A stretch of 64,000 nt of DNA from Neoroseomonas oryzicola (lineage in GTDB: Bacteria; Pseudomonadota; Alphaproteobacteria; Acetobacterales; Acetobacteraceae): positions 23,589 to 87,588 of the forward strand of contig NZ_JAAVUP010000003.1 of NCBI RefSeq assembly GCF_012163135.1, read 5' to 3'. Both the position numbers and the translations under genes were made by a program. Below the pieces are notes generated by a model, which made no database searches, was not told the DNA's origin, and saw only the letters and a list, made by a program, of their open reading frames with translations. The first letter of the stretch is position 1. The number at the start of each line of letters is the position of its first letter. Of the stretch, positions 45,525 through 56,582 are shown one piece after another.

Positions 45525-46123
45525 CAGCCCACCGGCACGGTCTGCGCGACCGGTGCGGCCTTCGACACTTCGGCGAACCAGGCCGCGAGCGCCGGATGCG
45601 CCTCCCGCCAGGGCTCCTGCCCGAAGCGGAAATCGAGGTAGCCGAGCGCGCAGGCCGTCGCGATCTCCCCGATATGCGTCAGGGCCTTGGGCGGGTTCTT
45701 CTCGAGCACGCCGAGCGCGCGGTCGATCGCCGCCTTCTGCCGCGCGTCGAAGGCCTTGCGGCCATCGTCCTGCGGCAGCGCCATCTGCATCCGCCGCGCC
45801 ACCGCGGCATCCATGATGCCATCGGCCGTCGCATGCATGATCTGCGCGGCGAGCCGCGCCGGTGTGCCGGTCGGCGGGAACAGCGCCGGCGCATCGCCGA
45901 TGGTGTCGAGGTATTCGCAGATCACCGGGCTGTCGTAGATCGCGGTCCCGTCGTCGGCGACGAGCGCAGGCACCTTCGACAGCGGATTGTCCGCCAGCAG
46001 CCCGGCCGGCGAGACATGCGGGTTGGTGTCCACCTTCTCGATCCGGCCATCGAGGCCGCGCGCGATGGCGCAGGCCATCACCTTCCGCACATAGGGGCTG
46101 GCGGGCGAATAGTGCAGCTTCAT
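45524..46123 (-). CDS. Glutathione S-transferase family protein
   Basis: A 199-residue GST. The thioredoxin-like half starts MKLHYSPASPYVRKV, with SKVPAL (cis-Pro) and the glutathione-binding DSPVICEYLD. The all-helical half follows. The substrate is unknown. Its setting among gloA, gloB and DJ-1 fits electrophile detoxification. The 145 bp upstream hold only GC hairpins (for example CGGCCC/GGGCCG) and an AT-rich patch near 46272. Confidence 0.82.
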   Translation of the reverse strand: MKLHYSPASPYVRKVMACAIARGLDGRIEKVDTNPHVSPAGLLADNPLSKVPALVADDGTAIYDSPVICEYLDTIGDAPALFPPTGTPARLAAQIMHATADGIMDAAVARRMQMALPQDDGRKAFDARQKAAIDRALGVLEKNPPKALTHIGEIATACALGYLDFRFGQEPWREAHPALAAWFAEVSKAAPVAQTVPVG

Positions 46124-46268
46124 GCCTGGTCGTTCCTTCCGAGGGTTCCAACAGCGCTACGCAGCAATTCCCTGCGGCCCGAAGGGCCGAGGCCGCGATG
46201 GCGGCCCGCCGCCAACGCGGCGAAGCCAAGCCGCGCGGATGCGCGGCGCCCGGCGTCTGAGGGTCAAA

Positions 46269-46994
46269 CTACCTAAAATTATCCTTCGCGGTCCGGATGC
46301 GCGCGAGCGTCGCGACATCCTTCGCACGCAGGAAGGGATTGGCCGAAAGCTCCTGCCCGATCGTCGTCGGCACCGTCGCCTGGCCCGCCGCGCGCTGCAC
46401 CGCGATCTCGTCCGCCCGCGCGCGCAGTGCGGGGTTCTCCGGCTCGACCGTCAGGGCGAAGCGGGCGTTGCTCTCGCTGTATTCGTGGCCGCAGCAGACC
46501 AGCGTCTCCGGCGGCAGCGCGGCCAGGCGCTGCAGGCTCGCGAACATCTCCTCCGCCGTGCCCTCCAGCAGCCGCCCGCAGCCCAGGGAGAACAGCGTGT
46601 CCCCGCACAGCAGGATGGCGCAGTCCGGCAGGTGGAAGGCGATGTGCCCGCGGGTGTGCCCGTCGCTCGCCAGCACCTCCACCGGCACGCCGAGCACCTC
46701 GATCACCTGGCCCGGCTCCACCACCACGTCCAGCTTCGGCAGGCGGTGCGCGTCGGCCGCCGCGCCGATCACCTTCGCCCCGGTCTGCGCGACGAGGTCC
46801 GCCACCCCCGCGACATGGTCGCCATGGTGGTGGGTCAGCAGGATGACCTCGAGCCTGCCGCCCGCCGCCGCCACCGCCGCGAGCACCGGCGCCGCCTCGC
46901 CGGGGTCGCAGACGGCGCAGCGTCCGTCCGCGGCGCGCAGCAGCCAGGCATAGTTGTCGGAAAGACACGGCACGGCGGTCACGTTGAGGGGCAT
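46269..46994 (-). CDS. gloB: Hydroxyacylglutathione hydrolase (glyoxalase II)
   Basis: Hydrolyses S-lactoylglutathione to D-lactate and glutathione. It is a 241-residue metallo-beta-lactamase-fold enzyme. THHHGDH (54-60) supplies the zinc ligands, with GHTRGHIAFH and GCGRLLEGTAEEM further on, as in GloB. The start at 46994 gives MPLNVTAVPCLSDNYAWLL, the normal N-terminus. It is divergent from a methyltransferase gene, an arrangement common in alphaproteobacteria. Confidence 0.9.
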   Translation of the reverse strand: MPLNVTAVPCLSDNYAWLLRAADGRCAVCDPGEAAPVLAAVAAAGGRLEVILLTHHHGDHVAGVADLVAQTGAKVIGAAADAHRLPKLDVVVEPGQVIEVLGVPVEVLASDGHTRGHIAFHLPDCAILLCGDTLFSLGCGRLLEGTAEEMFASLQRLAALPPETLVCCGHEYSESNARFALTVEPENPALRARADEIAVQRAAGQATVPTTIGQELSANPFLRAKDVATLARIRTAKDNFR

Positions 46995-47062
46995 GCGGCG
47001 GCGTCTCCTCGGCATGTCGAAGGGGCATCCCATCCGCCCCCGGGCTCCCCTATATCCCCTGC

Positions 47063-47767
47063 ATGGGCGGAGAGGTCCACGGGCTCGGCCAATTCTACGC
47101 ATCGCCGGCGGGCGCGGCGGCCGGCCGCCTGCTTGCCCAGCGGCTGCGCGCGATGTGGCCCACCCTGCCGCGGCGGGCGATCCTCGGCATCGGCCATGCC
47201 GGGCCCTATCTCGACCTCTGGCGGGCCGAGGCCGCGCGCTGCATCGCCCTCTCCCCCGCCCAGCTCGGCGTCGCCGCCTATCCCGCCGATGGCCCCTCCG
47301 CCGCCCTGGTGGCGGAGGAGGAAAGCCTGCCCTTCCCCGACCTCACCTTCGACCGGATCCTGCTGGTCCATGGGCTCGAGACGGCGGAGAACGCCCGGCG
47401 CCTGCTGCGGGAGGTCTGGCGCGTCCTGAAGGACGACGGCCGCCTGCTGGTGGTGGCCCCCAACCGCCGCGGCCTCTGGGCCCATGCCGAGCACACCCCC
47501 TTCGGCCACGGCCAGCCCTATTCGCCGGGCCAGGTCGGGCGGCTGCTGACGCGCCACCTGTTCCATGTGGAGCGGCGCGATTCCGCCCTCTACACCCCGC
47601 CCTACGGCCCCTTCCTGCGGGCCGGCGGCACCTGGGAGGCGATCGGCCGGGCGGCCTGGCCAGCCCGCCATTCCGGCCTCGCGATCGTCGAAGCCCGCAA
47701 GGACCTCCTCGCCGCGACCCCGGCCGGCGAGCCCGCAGCGGCGCGCCGCGTCCTGCTGCCAGCCTGA
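47063..47767 (+). CDS. SAM-dependent methyltransferase (gloB neighbour type)
   Basis: A 234-residue methyltransferase-like protein. ILGIGHAGPYLDLW takes the place of the SAM loop, FDRILLVHGLETAEN resembles motif II and REVWRVLKDDGRLLVVAPNR resembles motif III. It belongs to a family that commonly lies next to gloB in alphaproteobacteria; its substrate is not known. It converges on dapB across a 58-bp gap with GC palindromes, including CCCGGCCGGG at 47814-47823. Confidence 0.75.
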   Translation: MGGEVHGLGQFYASPAGAAAGRLLAQRLRAMWPTLPRRAILGIGHAGPYLDLWRAEAARCIALSPAQLGVAAYPADGPSAALVAEEESLPFPDLTFDRILLVHGLETAENARRLLREVWRVLKDDGRLLVVAPNRRGLWAHAEHTPFGHGQPYSPGQVGRLLTRHLFHVERRDSALYTPPYGPFLRAGGTWEAIGRAAWPARHSGLAIVEARKDLLAATPAGEPAAARRVLLPA

Positions 47768-47825
47768 CGAGGGCCGGCCCTTCATCGCCCCTGACCGCGG
47801 CAGGCCGGACCTTCCCGGCCGGGCC

Positions 47826-48593
47826 TCACATCCCCAGCACGTCCTTCATGCCGTACAGCCCCGGCGCCCGCCCCTTCAGCCACAGGGCCGCGCGCACTGC
47901 CCCGGTCGCATAGACCCGCCGGTCGAAGGATCTGTGCGTCAGGCTGATGTGCTCCGACCCCGCGGCGAAGATCAGCGTGTGCTCGCCCACCACCTGGCCG
48001 CCGCGCAGCGCCGCGAAGCCGATGGTGCCGGTCCCGCGCGCCCCGCAATGCCCGTCGCGCCCCGATTCGATCCCCGCGGCCTCGAGCGTCGTGCCCCGCC
48101 CTGCCGCCACCGCGCGCCCCAGCGCCACCGCGGTGCCGGACGGCGCATCGACCTTCTGGCGGTGATGCATCTCGACGATCTCGGCGTCGTACTGCGCGGG
48201 CGGCAGGGCAGCGGCCATGCGCTCGGCGATGGCGAGGAACAGGTTCACCCCCGGCGCGAAATTGGCCGCATAGACGATGGCGACGCGCCGGCCGGCCTCC
48301 GCCACCGCCGCCTCCTCCTCGAGCGACAGGCCGGACGATCCCAGCACCAGCGGCGTGCCGCTCTCGGCCGCCGTCGCGGCATGGGTGCGGGCGTTGCTCG
48401 CATGGGTGAAGTCGATGACGACGTCGGACGCGCCGCACAGCGCCCCGAAATCCGGCAGCACCTGGATGCCGGCCGGCGCCGTCCCGGACCGCAGCGTGCC
48501 CCCGGCGATGGCGGCGCCGGCGGCCGGCACCTCCTCGGCGAGCAGCCGACCCATGCGGCCGGCGATGCCGGCGATGCCGATGCGGATGGTCAT
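47826..48593 (-). CDS. dapB: 4-hydroxy-tetrahydrodipicolinate reductase
   Basis: Second dedicated step of lysine/diaminopimelate synthesis, reducing hydroxy-tetrahydrodipicolinate with NAD(P)H. It has 255 residues. The nucleotide loop is GIAGIAGRMGR, VVIDFTHA follows, and the signature HHRQKVDAPSGTA contains the catalytic His and the substrate-binding Lys. lysA, the last step of the pathway, is 7 kb away at 55242. Confidence 0.92.
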   Translation of the reverse strand: MTIRIGIAGIAGRMGRLLAEEVPAAGAAIAGGTLRSGTAPAGIQVLPDFGALCGASDVVIDFTHASNARTHAATAAESGTPLVLGSSGLSLEEEAAVAEAGRRVAIVYAANFAPGVNLFLAIAERMAAALPPAQYDAEIVEMHHRQKVDAPSGTAVALGRAVAAGRGTTLEAAGIESGRDGHCGARGTGTIGFAALRGGQVVGEHTLIFAAGSEHISLTHRSFDRRVYATGAVRAALWLKGRAPGLYGMKDVLGM

Positions 48594-48755
48594 GGCGTGG
48601 TCCCTTCCCGTGCGGCGCCGCGCGCCCTCTGTCGGCCCGGATCATCGCGCGCCGCGCGGGCGCGGCAAGGCCCTGGCTCGCGCCCTTGTCATCGCGGGCG
48701 GGGAACCCCCGCCGCCCTGGCGCGTTCCCCACCCAGGCACCACAGGAGGACAGCC

Positions 48756-49142
48756 ATGACCGTGATCGACCCGCGCCGCGATGCGCGCCCGACCACCAAG
48801 GACATGACCGCGCCGACCACCGGCCACCTGATCGCCGGCGGCAAGGTCGCCGGCACCGAGGTCTATGCCCTCGACGGCGAGCACATCGGCCGCATCGAGG
48901 ACGTGATGCTCGACAAGCCCACGGGGCGCGTCGCCTATGCGGTGCTGTCCTTCGGCGGCTTCATGGGCCTGGGCTCGAAGCACTACCCGCTGCCGTGGGA
49001 CATGCTGCGCTACGACACGAATCTCGGCGGCTATGTCGTGAAGCTCAACAAGGCCCGGCTGGAACGCGCCCCGGTCGCCGAGGCAGGCTGGCAGGACCGT
49101 CGCGGCACCATCGACGACTACTGGGCGATGCCGGTGGCTTAG
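48756..49142 (+). CDS. PRC-barrel domain protein
   Basis: A 128-residue protein with one PRC-barrel (about 28-100, GTEVYALDGEHIGRIEDVMLD). AGGAGG lies 6 bases before the ATG. The domain binds RNA or protein partners in photosynthetic reaction centres and RimM. Small stand-alone members in alphaproteobacteria are often stress-induced. It has no signal peptide. Its job here is unknown. Confidence 0.8.
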   Translation: MTVIDPRRDARPTTKDMTAPTTGHLIAGGKVAGTEVYALDGEHIGRIEDVMLDKPTGRVAYAVLSFGGFMGLGSKHYPLPWDMLRYDTNLGGYVVKLNKARLERAPVAEAGWQDRRGTIDDYWAMPVA

Positions 49143-49156
49143 GCGGCGCAAAGGGC

Positions 49157-49177
49157 GGGGAGGGCGGCGCCCTCCCC
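49157..49177. terminator. Bidirectional hairpin between PRC-barrel gene and dnaJ
   Basis: GGGGAGGGC (49157-49165) pairs with GCCCTCCCC (49169-49177) around GGC. It lies between converging stop codons and could end both transcripts. Confidence 0.55.
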
Positions 49178-49184
49178 CCGGGCG

Positions 49185-50336
49185 TCACCGCCCCAGCCCG
49201 TCCCAGAACTCCTTCACCTTCGCGAAGAAGCCCTCGCTCTCCGGGTGCGTCTTCCCACCGCTCCCGGCCTCGGCCTCAAACTGCTCGAGCAGCTCGCGCT
49301 GCTTCGGCGTCAGGTTCTGCGGCGTTTCGACGCTGACCTGGACATACATGTCCCCCCGCGCCGCGGACCGCAGCACCGAGAACCCCTTGCCCCGCAGCCG
49401 GAACTGGTCCCCGGTCTGGGTGCCGGTCGGGATCGTCACCCGCGCGCGGCCGCCGTCGATGCTCGGCACCTCGACATGCCCGCCAAGCGCGGCCTGCGTC
49501 ATCCGCAGCGGCACGCGGATGAAGATGTTCGCCCCGTCGCGCTGGAAGATCGGGTGCGGCTTCACCGCGATGTCGACATACAGGTCGCCCGACGGCGCCC
49601 CCCGCAACCCCGCCTCGCCTTCGCCCGCCAGGCGGATGCGCGTGCCGTCCTCCACCCCCGGCGGGATCGTCACGTTCAGCGAGCGTTCGCGCTGCACGCG
49701 CCCCGCGCCATGGCAGATCTTGCAGGGGTTCTTGATGATGCGCCCGGATCCGCCGCAGGTCGGGCAGGTCCGCTCGATCAGGAAGAAGCCCTGCTGCGCG
49801 CGCACCTTGCCCTGGCCGTTGCAGCCCGGGCAGGTCTGCGCACCGGTCGACGACCCGCCTTCCGCGCCGGTGCCCTTGCACGCCTCGCAGGAGACGGAGG
49901 TCGGGATGCGGATGTTGCTCTTGGTCCCCGCGAAGGCGTCCTCGAGGCTGATCTCGACCTGCGTGCGCAGGTCCGCCCCGCGGCCGGTCGCCCCGCCGCG
50001 CGCGCCGCGCCCGCCGCCGAAGCGGCCGAACATCTCCTCGAAGATATCCTCGAAGGCGCCGCCGAAGGGGCCGCCGCCGCCGAAACCGCCGCCGCCCCCG
50101 GGCCCGCCCTGCTCGAAGGCGGCATGGCCGAAGCGGTCATAGGCCGCGCGCTTTTCGCCGTCCTTCAGGACGTCATAGGCCTCGTTCAGCTCCTTGAACT
50201 TCGCCTCGGCCGCCGCGTCACCCTGGTTGCGGTCAGGGTGGTACTTCATCGCGAGCTTGCGGTAGGCCTTCTTCAAGGCGTCCTCATTGGCGTCGCGGGC
50301 GACGCCAAGGACCTCGTAGTAGTCCCTCTTAGACAT
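49185..50336 (-). CDS. dnaJ: Chaperone DnaJ
   Basis: Hsp40 co-chaperone of 383 residues that stimulates DnaK ATPase. The J domain (1-70) holds the HPD motif in [11 protein letters not shown] Gly/Phe-rich linker (about 76-120) follows, then four zinc-binding CxxCxGxG-type repeats (about 143-210) and the substrate-binding C-terminal domains. It lies 118 bp after dnaK on the same strand. Confidence 0.96.
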   Translation of the reverse strand: MSKRDYYEVLGVARDANEDALKKAYRKLAMKYHPDRNQGDAAAEAKFKELNEAYDVLKDGEKRAAYDRFGHAAFEQGGPGGGGGFGGGGPFGGAFEDIFEEMFGRFGGGRGARGGATGRGADLRTQVEISLEDAFAGTKSNIRIPTSVSCEACKGTGAEGGSSTGAQTCPGCNGQGKVRAQQGFFLIERTCPTCGGSGRIIKNPCKICHGAGRVQRERSLNVTIPPGVEDGTRIRLAGEGEAGLRGAPSGDLYVDIAVKPHPIFQRDGANIFIRVPLRMTQAALGGHVEVPSIDGGRARVTIPTGTQTGDQFRLRGKGFSVLRSAARGDMYVQVSVETPQNLTPKQRELLEQFEAEAGSGGKTHPESEGFFAKVKEFWDGLGR

Positions 50337-50454
50337 CAGCGATGCCCCCGGACGCCGGGCCGCGGCCCGTCATCCCACTCGTCCAGAACGCTGCACCGCC
50401 CGGTCCTTGGTGGAACCGGGCGGCGCGAACCATGGCTGGCGAAGCCTGCCCCGA

Positions 50455-52386
<1,932 letters not shown>

Positions 52387-52526
52387 CCGATACTCTCCTC
52401 TGCGGCAGGCGGGGTCGGCCCGAGAGGTGGCACCGTGCCCGCCCCCTGTGCTGAACCGGCGGCGAGCGCCGCCGCGGATGGGGTGGTTGGGGATCCCTGC
52501 GCGGGGCAGGGCTCATGACCGATCGC

Positions 52527-52555
52527 ATGTATTGATCCGCGCGGCTGGGGACAAG
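52527..52555 (-). promoter_or_regulatory. Candidate sigma32 promoter of dnaK
   Basis: On the minus strand CTTG (52555-52552), a 17-bp spacer and CAATACAT (52534-52527) resemble the alphaproteobacterial heat-shock promoter (CTTG -35, C-rich/AT -10). It lies about 140 bp upstream of the dnaK start. Confidence 0.4.
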
Positions 52556-52608
52556 TCCCGGATCCACGCTGCGACGCACCCTTTGTGCCCAGACGGGCCG
52601 CCGGCCGC

Positions 52609-52624
52609 CTTGCGGCGGCGCAAG
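52609..52624. promoter_or_regulatory. Inverted repeat CTTGCG-GCGG-CGCAAG
   Basis: Perfect 6-bp half-sites around four bases, midway between the divergent dnaK and amine oxidase genes. It may be an operator for either; no regulator can be assigned. Confidence 0.3.
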
Positions 52625-52699
52625 ACGTGATCCGCATTCGTTGCGCCGGCGGCCCTCGCCTCCCTAGGCTCCCCGAAAATCGCCGGGAAGGACAACCGC

Positions 52700-54076
52700 A
52701 TGGCCGCGCTGCCGGGCGCCAGCCGCCGCACCCTGCTCCGCCTGCTCGCCGCCGCCGCGGCATCCCCCCTTGGCCCCGCGCGGGCGCAGGGTCGGCCACT
52801 CGAGGTCATCGTGGTCGGCACGGGCCTCGCCGGGCTCGGCTGCGCCCGGGCGCTGGCGGATTCCGGCCACCGCGTCACGGTGCTCGAGGCCCGGACCCGC
52901 ACCGGCGGCCGCCTGCATACGGTCGACTTCCAGGGCGTTCGGCTCGACCTCGGCGGCGCCTGGATCCATGGGCCGGAGGGCAATCCCCTCACCCCGCTCG
53001 CCGATGCCGCCGGCATCCGGCGGATGCCGACCTATGACGCCCGATCCGTCATGGCGGATGCCGACGGCCGCCGCCTCACCGAGGCCGAGACGGCCGCCAT
53101 CTTCGACACCGTCGGGCGCCTCATCGCCCATGACAGCCCCTATGCCTGGCGGGGTGCCGCCGACGTCTCGCTGGCCGAGGCCGTCCCCCTGCTCGACCCC
53201 ATCACGCGGACCGTCCCCTACGACCGCCGGGTCTCCCGCTGGCTCGCCGCCTATGTCGCCGGCTATGCCGGGGGCGACGCGGCGGAGGTCTCGGCCCAGG
53301 GCTGGTTCGGCGGGGAAGGCGAGATCCCCGAGGAGAACCACCTCCTCGACCGCGGCTACAACGCCATCACGGACCTGCTGGCGCGCGGCCTCGACATCCG
53401 GCTGCGCCACCCCGTCCGCGCCATCCGCCTGGCCGGGTCCGGCGTGGTCGTCGCCACCGCCGACCAGGCCTTCTTCGCCGACCGGGTGGTGGTCACCCTG
53501 CCGCTCGGCGTGCTCAAGCGCGGCGACGTCGAGTTCGACCCGCCGCTGCCCGCCGCCCACCAAGGCGCGATAGCGCGCATCGGCAACGGGCTGCTGAACA
53601 AGATCGTCCTCGCCTTCCCCCGCCCCTTCTGGCCGCCCGAGGCGCATTACCTGCGCAGCCTGTCGGACCTGCGCGACAACGCCGCGCCCGAACTCGTCAG
53701 CCTGCAGCCCCATCTCGGCCGGCCGGTGCTGGTCGGCCTGGTCGGCGGCTCGGCCGCCCAGCGGATCGAGATGCTGCCCGACCCCGCCCAGGTCGCCCTG
53801 GTGATGGAGGTCCTGCGCCGGATGTTCGGCAGCGCCGTCCCCGACCCCACCGCGACGCGGGTCACCCGCTGGTCCCGCGACGTCTTCGCCCGCGGCTCCT
53901 ATTCCTTCCTGCCGGTCGGCGCCTCGCTCGCGGACCACGCCGCGCTGTGCCGCCCCGTCGAGGGCCGCATCTTCCTGGCCGGCGAGGCCGCGACGACCGA
54001 GGCCCCCTCCTACGCCCATGGCGCCCTGCTCGGCGGCCGGCGCGCGGCGCGGGAGGTGGCGGCAAGCGCAGGCTGA
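52700..54076 (+). CDS. Flavin monoamine oxidase-type protein, Tat exported
   Basis: FAD-dependent amine oxidase of 458 residues. The leader SRRTLLRLLAAAAASPLGPARAQ has the twin-arginine pattern, so the folded protein is probably exported. The FAD loop is VIVVGTGLAGLGCARAL, followed by LEARTRTGGR. The C-terminal FAD contact is FLAGEAATTEAPSYAHGALL. The family oxidises primary amines or polyamines to aldehydes with H2O2 release. The substrate here is unknown. Confidence 0.82.
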   Translation: MAALPGASRRTLLRLLAAAAASPLGPARAQGRPLEVIVVGTGLAGLGCARALADSGHRVTVLEARTRTGGRLHTVDFQGVRLDLGGAWIHGPEGNPLTPLADAAGIRRMPTYDARSVMADADGRRLTEAETAAIFDTVGRLIAHDSPYAWRGAADVSLAEAVPLLDPITRTVPYDRRVSRWLAAYVAGYAGGDAAEVSAQGWFGGEGEIPEENHLLDRGYNAITDLLARGLDIRLRHPVRAIRLAGSGVVVATADQAFFADRVVVTLPLGVLKRGDVEFDPPLPAAHQGAIARIGNGLLNKIVLAFPRPFWPPEAHYLRSLSDLRDNAAPELVSLQPHLGRPVLVGLVGGSAAQRIEMLPDPAQVALVMEVLRRMFGSAVPDPTATRVTRWSRDVFARGSYSFLPVGASLADHAALCRPVEGRIFLAGEAATTEAPSYAHGALLGGRRAAREVAASAG

Positions 54077-54172
54077 GCGTTCGTTCGACGGCCCCCGCGC
54101 CGGCCGGGACTGTCCCCCGGCGCGCCGGCGTCCTAGCCTCGGCGGCAACGATACGAACAGGGAGCAACGTCC

Positions 54173-55117
54173 ATGAACCCCCGCCGGGCCCTTCTTGCCG
54201 CCGCCTCCGGGCTCCTCGCCGCGCCGGGCCTCGCCCGCGCCTGGGAACCCGCGCGCCCCGTCCAGCTCATCATCGGCTTCCCGCCGGGCGGCGGGACCGA
54301 CCTGCAGGCCCGCGCCCTCGCCGAGGCCGCCGCGCGCCACTTCCCCGTGCCGCTGATCGCCCTGAACCGCCCCGGCGCCGGCGGCGCGATCGCCGCCCAG
54401 CAGGTCGCGGGCATGGCGCCGGACGGGCTGAACCTGCTGGTCGGCGGCGGATCCGAGAGCACCTCCCTGCCCGCCTTCCGCGACCTGCCCTACGACCCCA
54501 AGCGGTCCTTCCGCGCCGTCATCCGCATGACCCGCCAGCCCCTGCTGATCGTGGCCAAGCGCGGCGGCCGCTACGAGACGGTCGCCCAGTTCATCGACGC
54601 CGCGAAGCGCGCCCCCGGCACCGTCTCGCACGCCTCCTCCGGCATCGGGTCGATCTACCACGCGGTCTTCGTGCTGCTGACCAACAAGGCCGGGGTCGAG
54701 ATGCTGCACGTCCCCTTCAGCGGCGGCGCACCTTCCCTGCAGGCGCTGCTCGCGGGCACCGTGGACCTCGCGGTGCTGGCCCCCGAGGAGACCGGCGGCA
54801 TGGTGCAGTCGGGCGAGATCCGTGCGCTGGCGGTCTGCTCGGCCGACCGCATCCCGATCCTGCCGCAGGTGCCAACCCTGCGCGAGCAGGGCTGGGACCT
54901 GGTGATCGAGAACATGAAAGGCCTGAACGCCCCGGCCGGCCTGCCGGACGAGATCTACGTCTCACTGCACGACCGCTTCCGCCGGGCGATGAACGAACCG
55001 GCCTGGACGGGCTTCCTCGAACGGACCGGCACCTTCCCCGGATACCTGGACGGGCCGGGATACCAGGCGGCGACGGATGCGGTGATCGACGCGCTCAGGG
55101 CGGCGCTGCGGAAGTGA
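54173..55117 (+). CDS. Bug family (TctC-like) solute-binding protein
   Basis: Periplasmic binding protein of 314 residues with a signal peptide (about 1-23, ending ARAW). VQLIIGFPPGGGTDLQAR, NRPGAGGAIAAQQVAGMAPDG and HVPFSGGAPSLQALLAGTVD are typical of Bug/TctC proteins, which bind carboxylates or similar ligands. No TctA/TctB membrane genes adjoin it, as is common for these proteins. GGGAGCAACG precedes the ATG. Confidence 0.85.
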   Translation: MNPRRALLAAASGLLAAPGLARAWEPARPVQLIIGFPPGGGTDLQARALAEAAARHFPVPLIALNRPGAGGAIAAQQVAGMAPDGLNLLVGGGSESTSLPAFRDLPYDPKRSFRAVIRMTRQPLLIVAKRGGRYETVAQFIDAAKRAPGTVSHASSGIGSIYHAVFVLLTNKAGVEMLHVPFSGGAPSLQALLAGTVDLAVLAPEETGGMVQSGEIRALAVCSADRIPILPQVPTLREQGWDLVIENMKGLNAPAGLPDEIYVSLHDRFRRAMNEPAWTGFLERTGTFPGYLDGPGYQAATDAVIDALRAALRK

Positions 55118-55121
55118 AGGC

Positions 55122-55175
55122 GGGGGGAGAAGGGAACTTCTCCCCCCCAAGCCCCCCCCTCAACCTTCTTTGGAA
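55122..55175 (+). terminator. Terminator element T1 (GGAA-loop family)
   Basis: GGGGGGAGAAG (55122-55132), loop GGAA, CTTCTCCCCCC (55137-55147), then a C-rich stretch and CCTTCTTTGG. The same stem, loop and tail recur on the minus strand at 59248-59298, and a variant is at 59171. It ends the Bug-type gene. Confidence 0.65.
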
Positions 55176-55241
55176 CGCAAGGGGCGGCTCCGGCCCTTGA
55201 TCCGCCTTGCGGATGCCGCGTCCCGTCCCGACAATAGCGGG

Positions 55242-56582
55242 ATGGCCGCCCCCCTTGCCCTGACCGACGCCGCCGACCCCTCCTTCGCGGAGCTGCTGGC
55301 CCTTCGCCCCCACCTCTCCCTCCACGCCATGGACGGCCTGGTGATGGAGGAGGTCCCGCTCGCCCGCATCGCCAAGGAGGTCGGCACGCCGGCCTGGGTC
55401 TATTCCGCCGGCGCGCTGCGCCGCCGCGCCCGGTCGCTGAAGTCGGCGCTGACCAATGCCGGCCTGACCGCGACCGTGCACTTCGCCATGAAGTGCAACG
55501 ACAACCTCGCCGTGCTGAAGGTCCTCGCCGCCGAAGGCCTCGGCGCCGACGTGGTCAGCGAGGGCGAGCTCCGCATCGCCCGCGCCGCCGGCATTCCCGC
55601 CTCGGCCATCGTCTTCTCGGGCGTCGGCAAGACCGCCTCCGAGATCCGCCACGCCATCGAGCAGGACATCTTCCAGATCAACGCCGAAAGCGCGGAGGAG
55701 ATCGCGATGATCTCCGCCATCGCCGACGGCCTGGGCAAGACCGCGCGCGTCGCCCTGCGCGTGAACCCCGACGTGGACGCCAAGACCCACGCGAAGATCA
55801 CCACCGGCAAGAGCGAGAACAAGTTCGGCGTCGCCTTCGAGGACGCGCCCGCGATCTACGCCCACATGGCGGCCCTGCCCGGCATCGCGCCCATGGGCAT
55901 CGCGACCCATATCGGCAGCCAGATCACCGCCGGCATGGCCGCCTACCGCGCTGCCTATGCCCGCCTCGCGGAGATGGTGAAGGCCCTGCGCGCCCAGGGC
56001 CTGCCGGTGGAGCGCGTCGATTGCGGCGGCGGCCTCGGTATCCCCTACCGCGACGAACCCGCACCCTCCCCCGAAGCGCTCGCCGGCGCCATTCGCGCCA
56101 CGCTGGGCGAGCTCGGCCTGCCGGTGATGCTCGAACCCGGCCGCTGGATCGCCGGTCCGGCCGGCGTGCTGCTCGCCTCGGTCGTGCTGCAGAAGCAGGG
56201 CGCGGCGCATCGCTTCGTCGTGGTCGACGCCGCCATGAACGACCTCGTGCGCCCGGCCATGTACGAGGCCTGGCACGGCATCGTCCCGGTCTCGGGCGCA
56301 CGCGCCGCCTCGCCGCTCTCGGCGGCCGAGGTCGTCGGCCCGGTCTGCGAGACCGGCGACACCTTCGCCCGCGGTCGCCTCCTGCCGCACCTCGCGACCG
56401 GCGACGCGGTCGCCTTCCTCGATGCCGGCGCCTATGGCGCGGTGATGTCCTCGACCTACAACGCCCGCCCCCTGGCGCCCGAGGTCCTGGTCGACGGCAC
56501 GCGCTACGCCGTGGTGCGCGAACGCCAGACCTACGAGGAATTGCTGCACGGCCAGCGCGTGCCGGGCTGGCTCGCCACATGA
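55242..56582 (+). CDS. lysA: Diaminopimelate decarboxylase
   Basis: Last step of lysine synthesis: PLP-dependent decarboxylation of meso-diaminopimelate. It has 446 residues from the start at 55242. The PLP lysine is Lys84 in FAMKCND. THIGSQI, CGGGLGIPY and EPGRWIAGPAG are the phosphate- and substrate-binding motifs, and CETGDTFA contributes the active-site Cys of the partner subunit. It overlaps the TIGR02302 gene by ATGA, the usual alphaproteobacterial arrangement. Confidence 0.93.
   Translation: MAAPLALTDAADPSFAELLALRPHLSLHAMDGLVMEEVPLARIAKEVGTPAWVYSAGALRRRARSLKSALTNAGLTATVHFAMKCNDNLAVLKVLAAEGLGADVVSEGELRIARAAGIPASAIVFSGVGKTASEIRHAIEQDIFQINAESAEEIAMISAIADGLGKTARVALRVNPDVDAKTHAKITTGKSENKFGVAFEDAPAIYAHMAALPGIAPMGIATHIGSQITAGMAAYRAAYARLAEMVKALRAQGLPVERVDCGGGLGIPYRDEPAPSPEALAGAIRATLGELGLPVMLEPGRWIAGPAGVLLASVVLQKQGAAHRFVVVDAAMNDLVRPAMYEAWHGIVPVSGARAASPLSAAEVVGPVCETGDTFARGRLLPHLATGDAVAFLDAGAYGAVMSSTYNARPLAPEVLVDGTRYAVVRERQTYEELLHGQRVPGWLAT

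Larger units (their letters stand above)
52387..52699. other. Divergent intergenic region dnaK / amine oxidase
   Basis: No gene is supported in these 313 bp. It holds the likely dnaK heat-shock promoter (52527-52555), an inverted repeat CTTGCG/CGCAAG (52609-52624) and GC-rich stems. The dnaK leader would be about 130-140 nt. The amine oxidase start at 52700 follows a GGGAAGGA ribosome site. Confidence 0.6.

Noticed and set aside
52387..52699. CIRCE/HrcA element before dnaK
   Set aside because: No TTAGCACTC-type inverted repeat is present; only a sigma32-like promoter is visible.
55493..56578. Upstream extension of the TIGR02302 frame through lysA
   Set aside because: It overlaps lysA in another frame and is Arg/Pro-rich noise; the ATGA overlap at 56579 gives a natural start.
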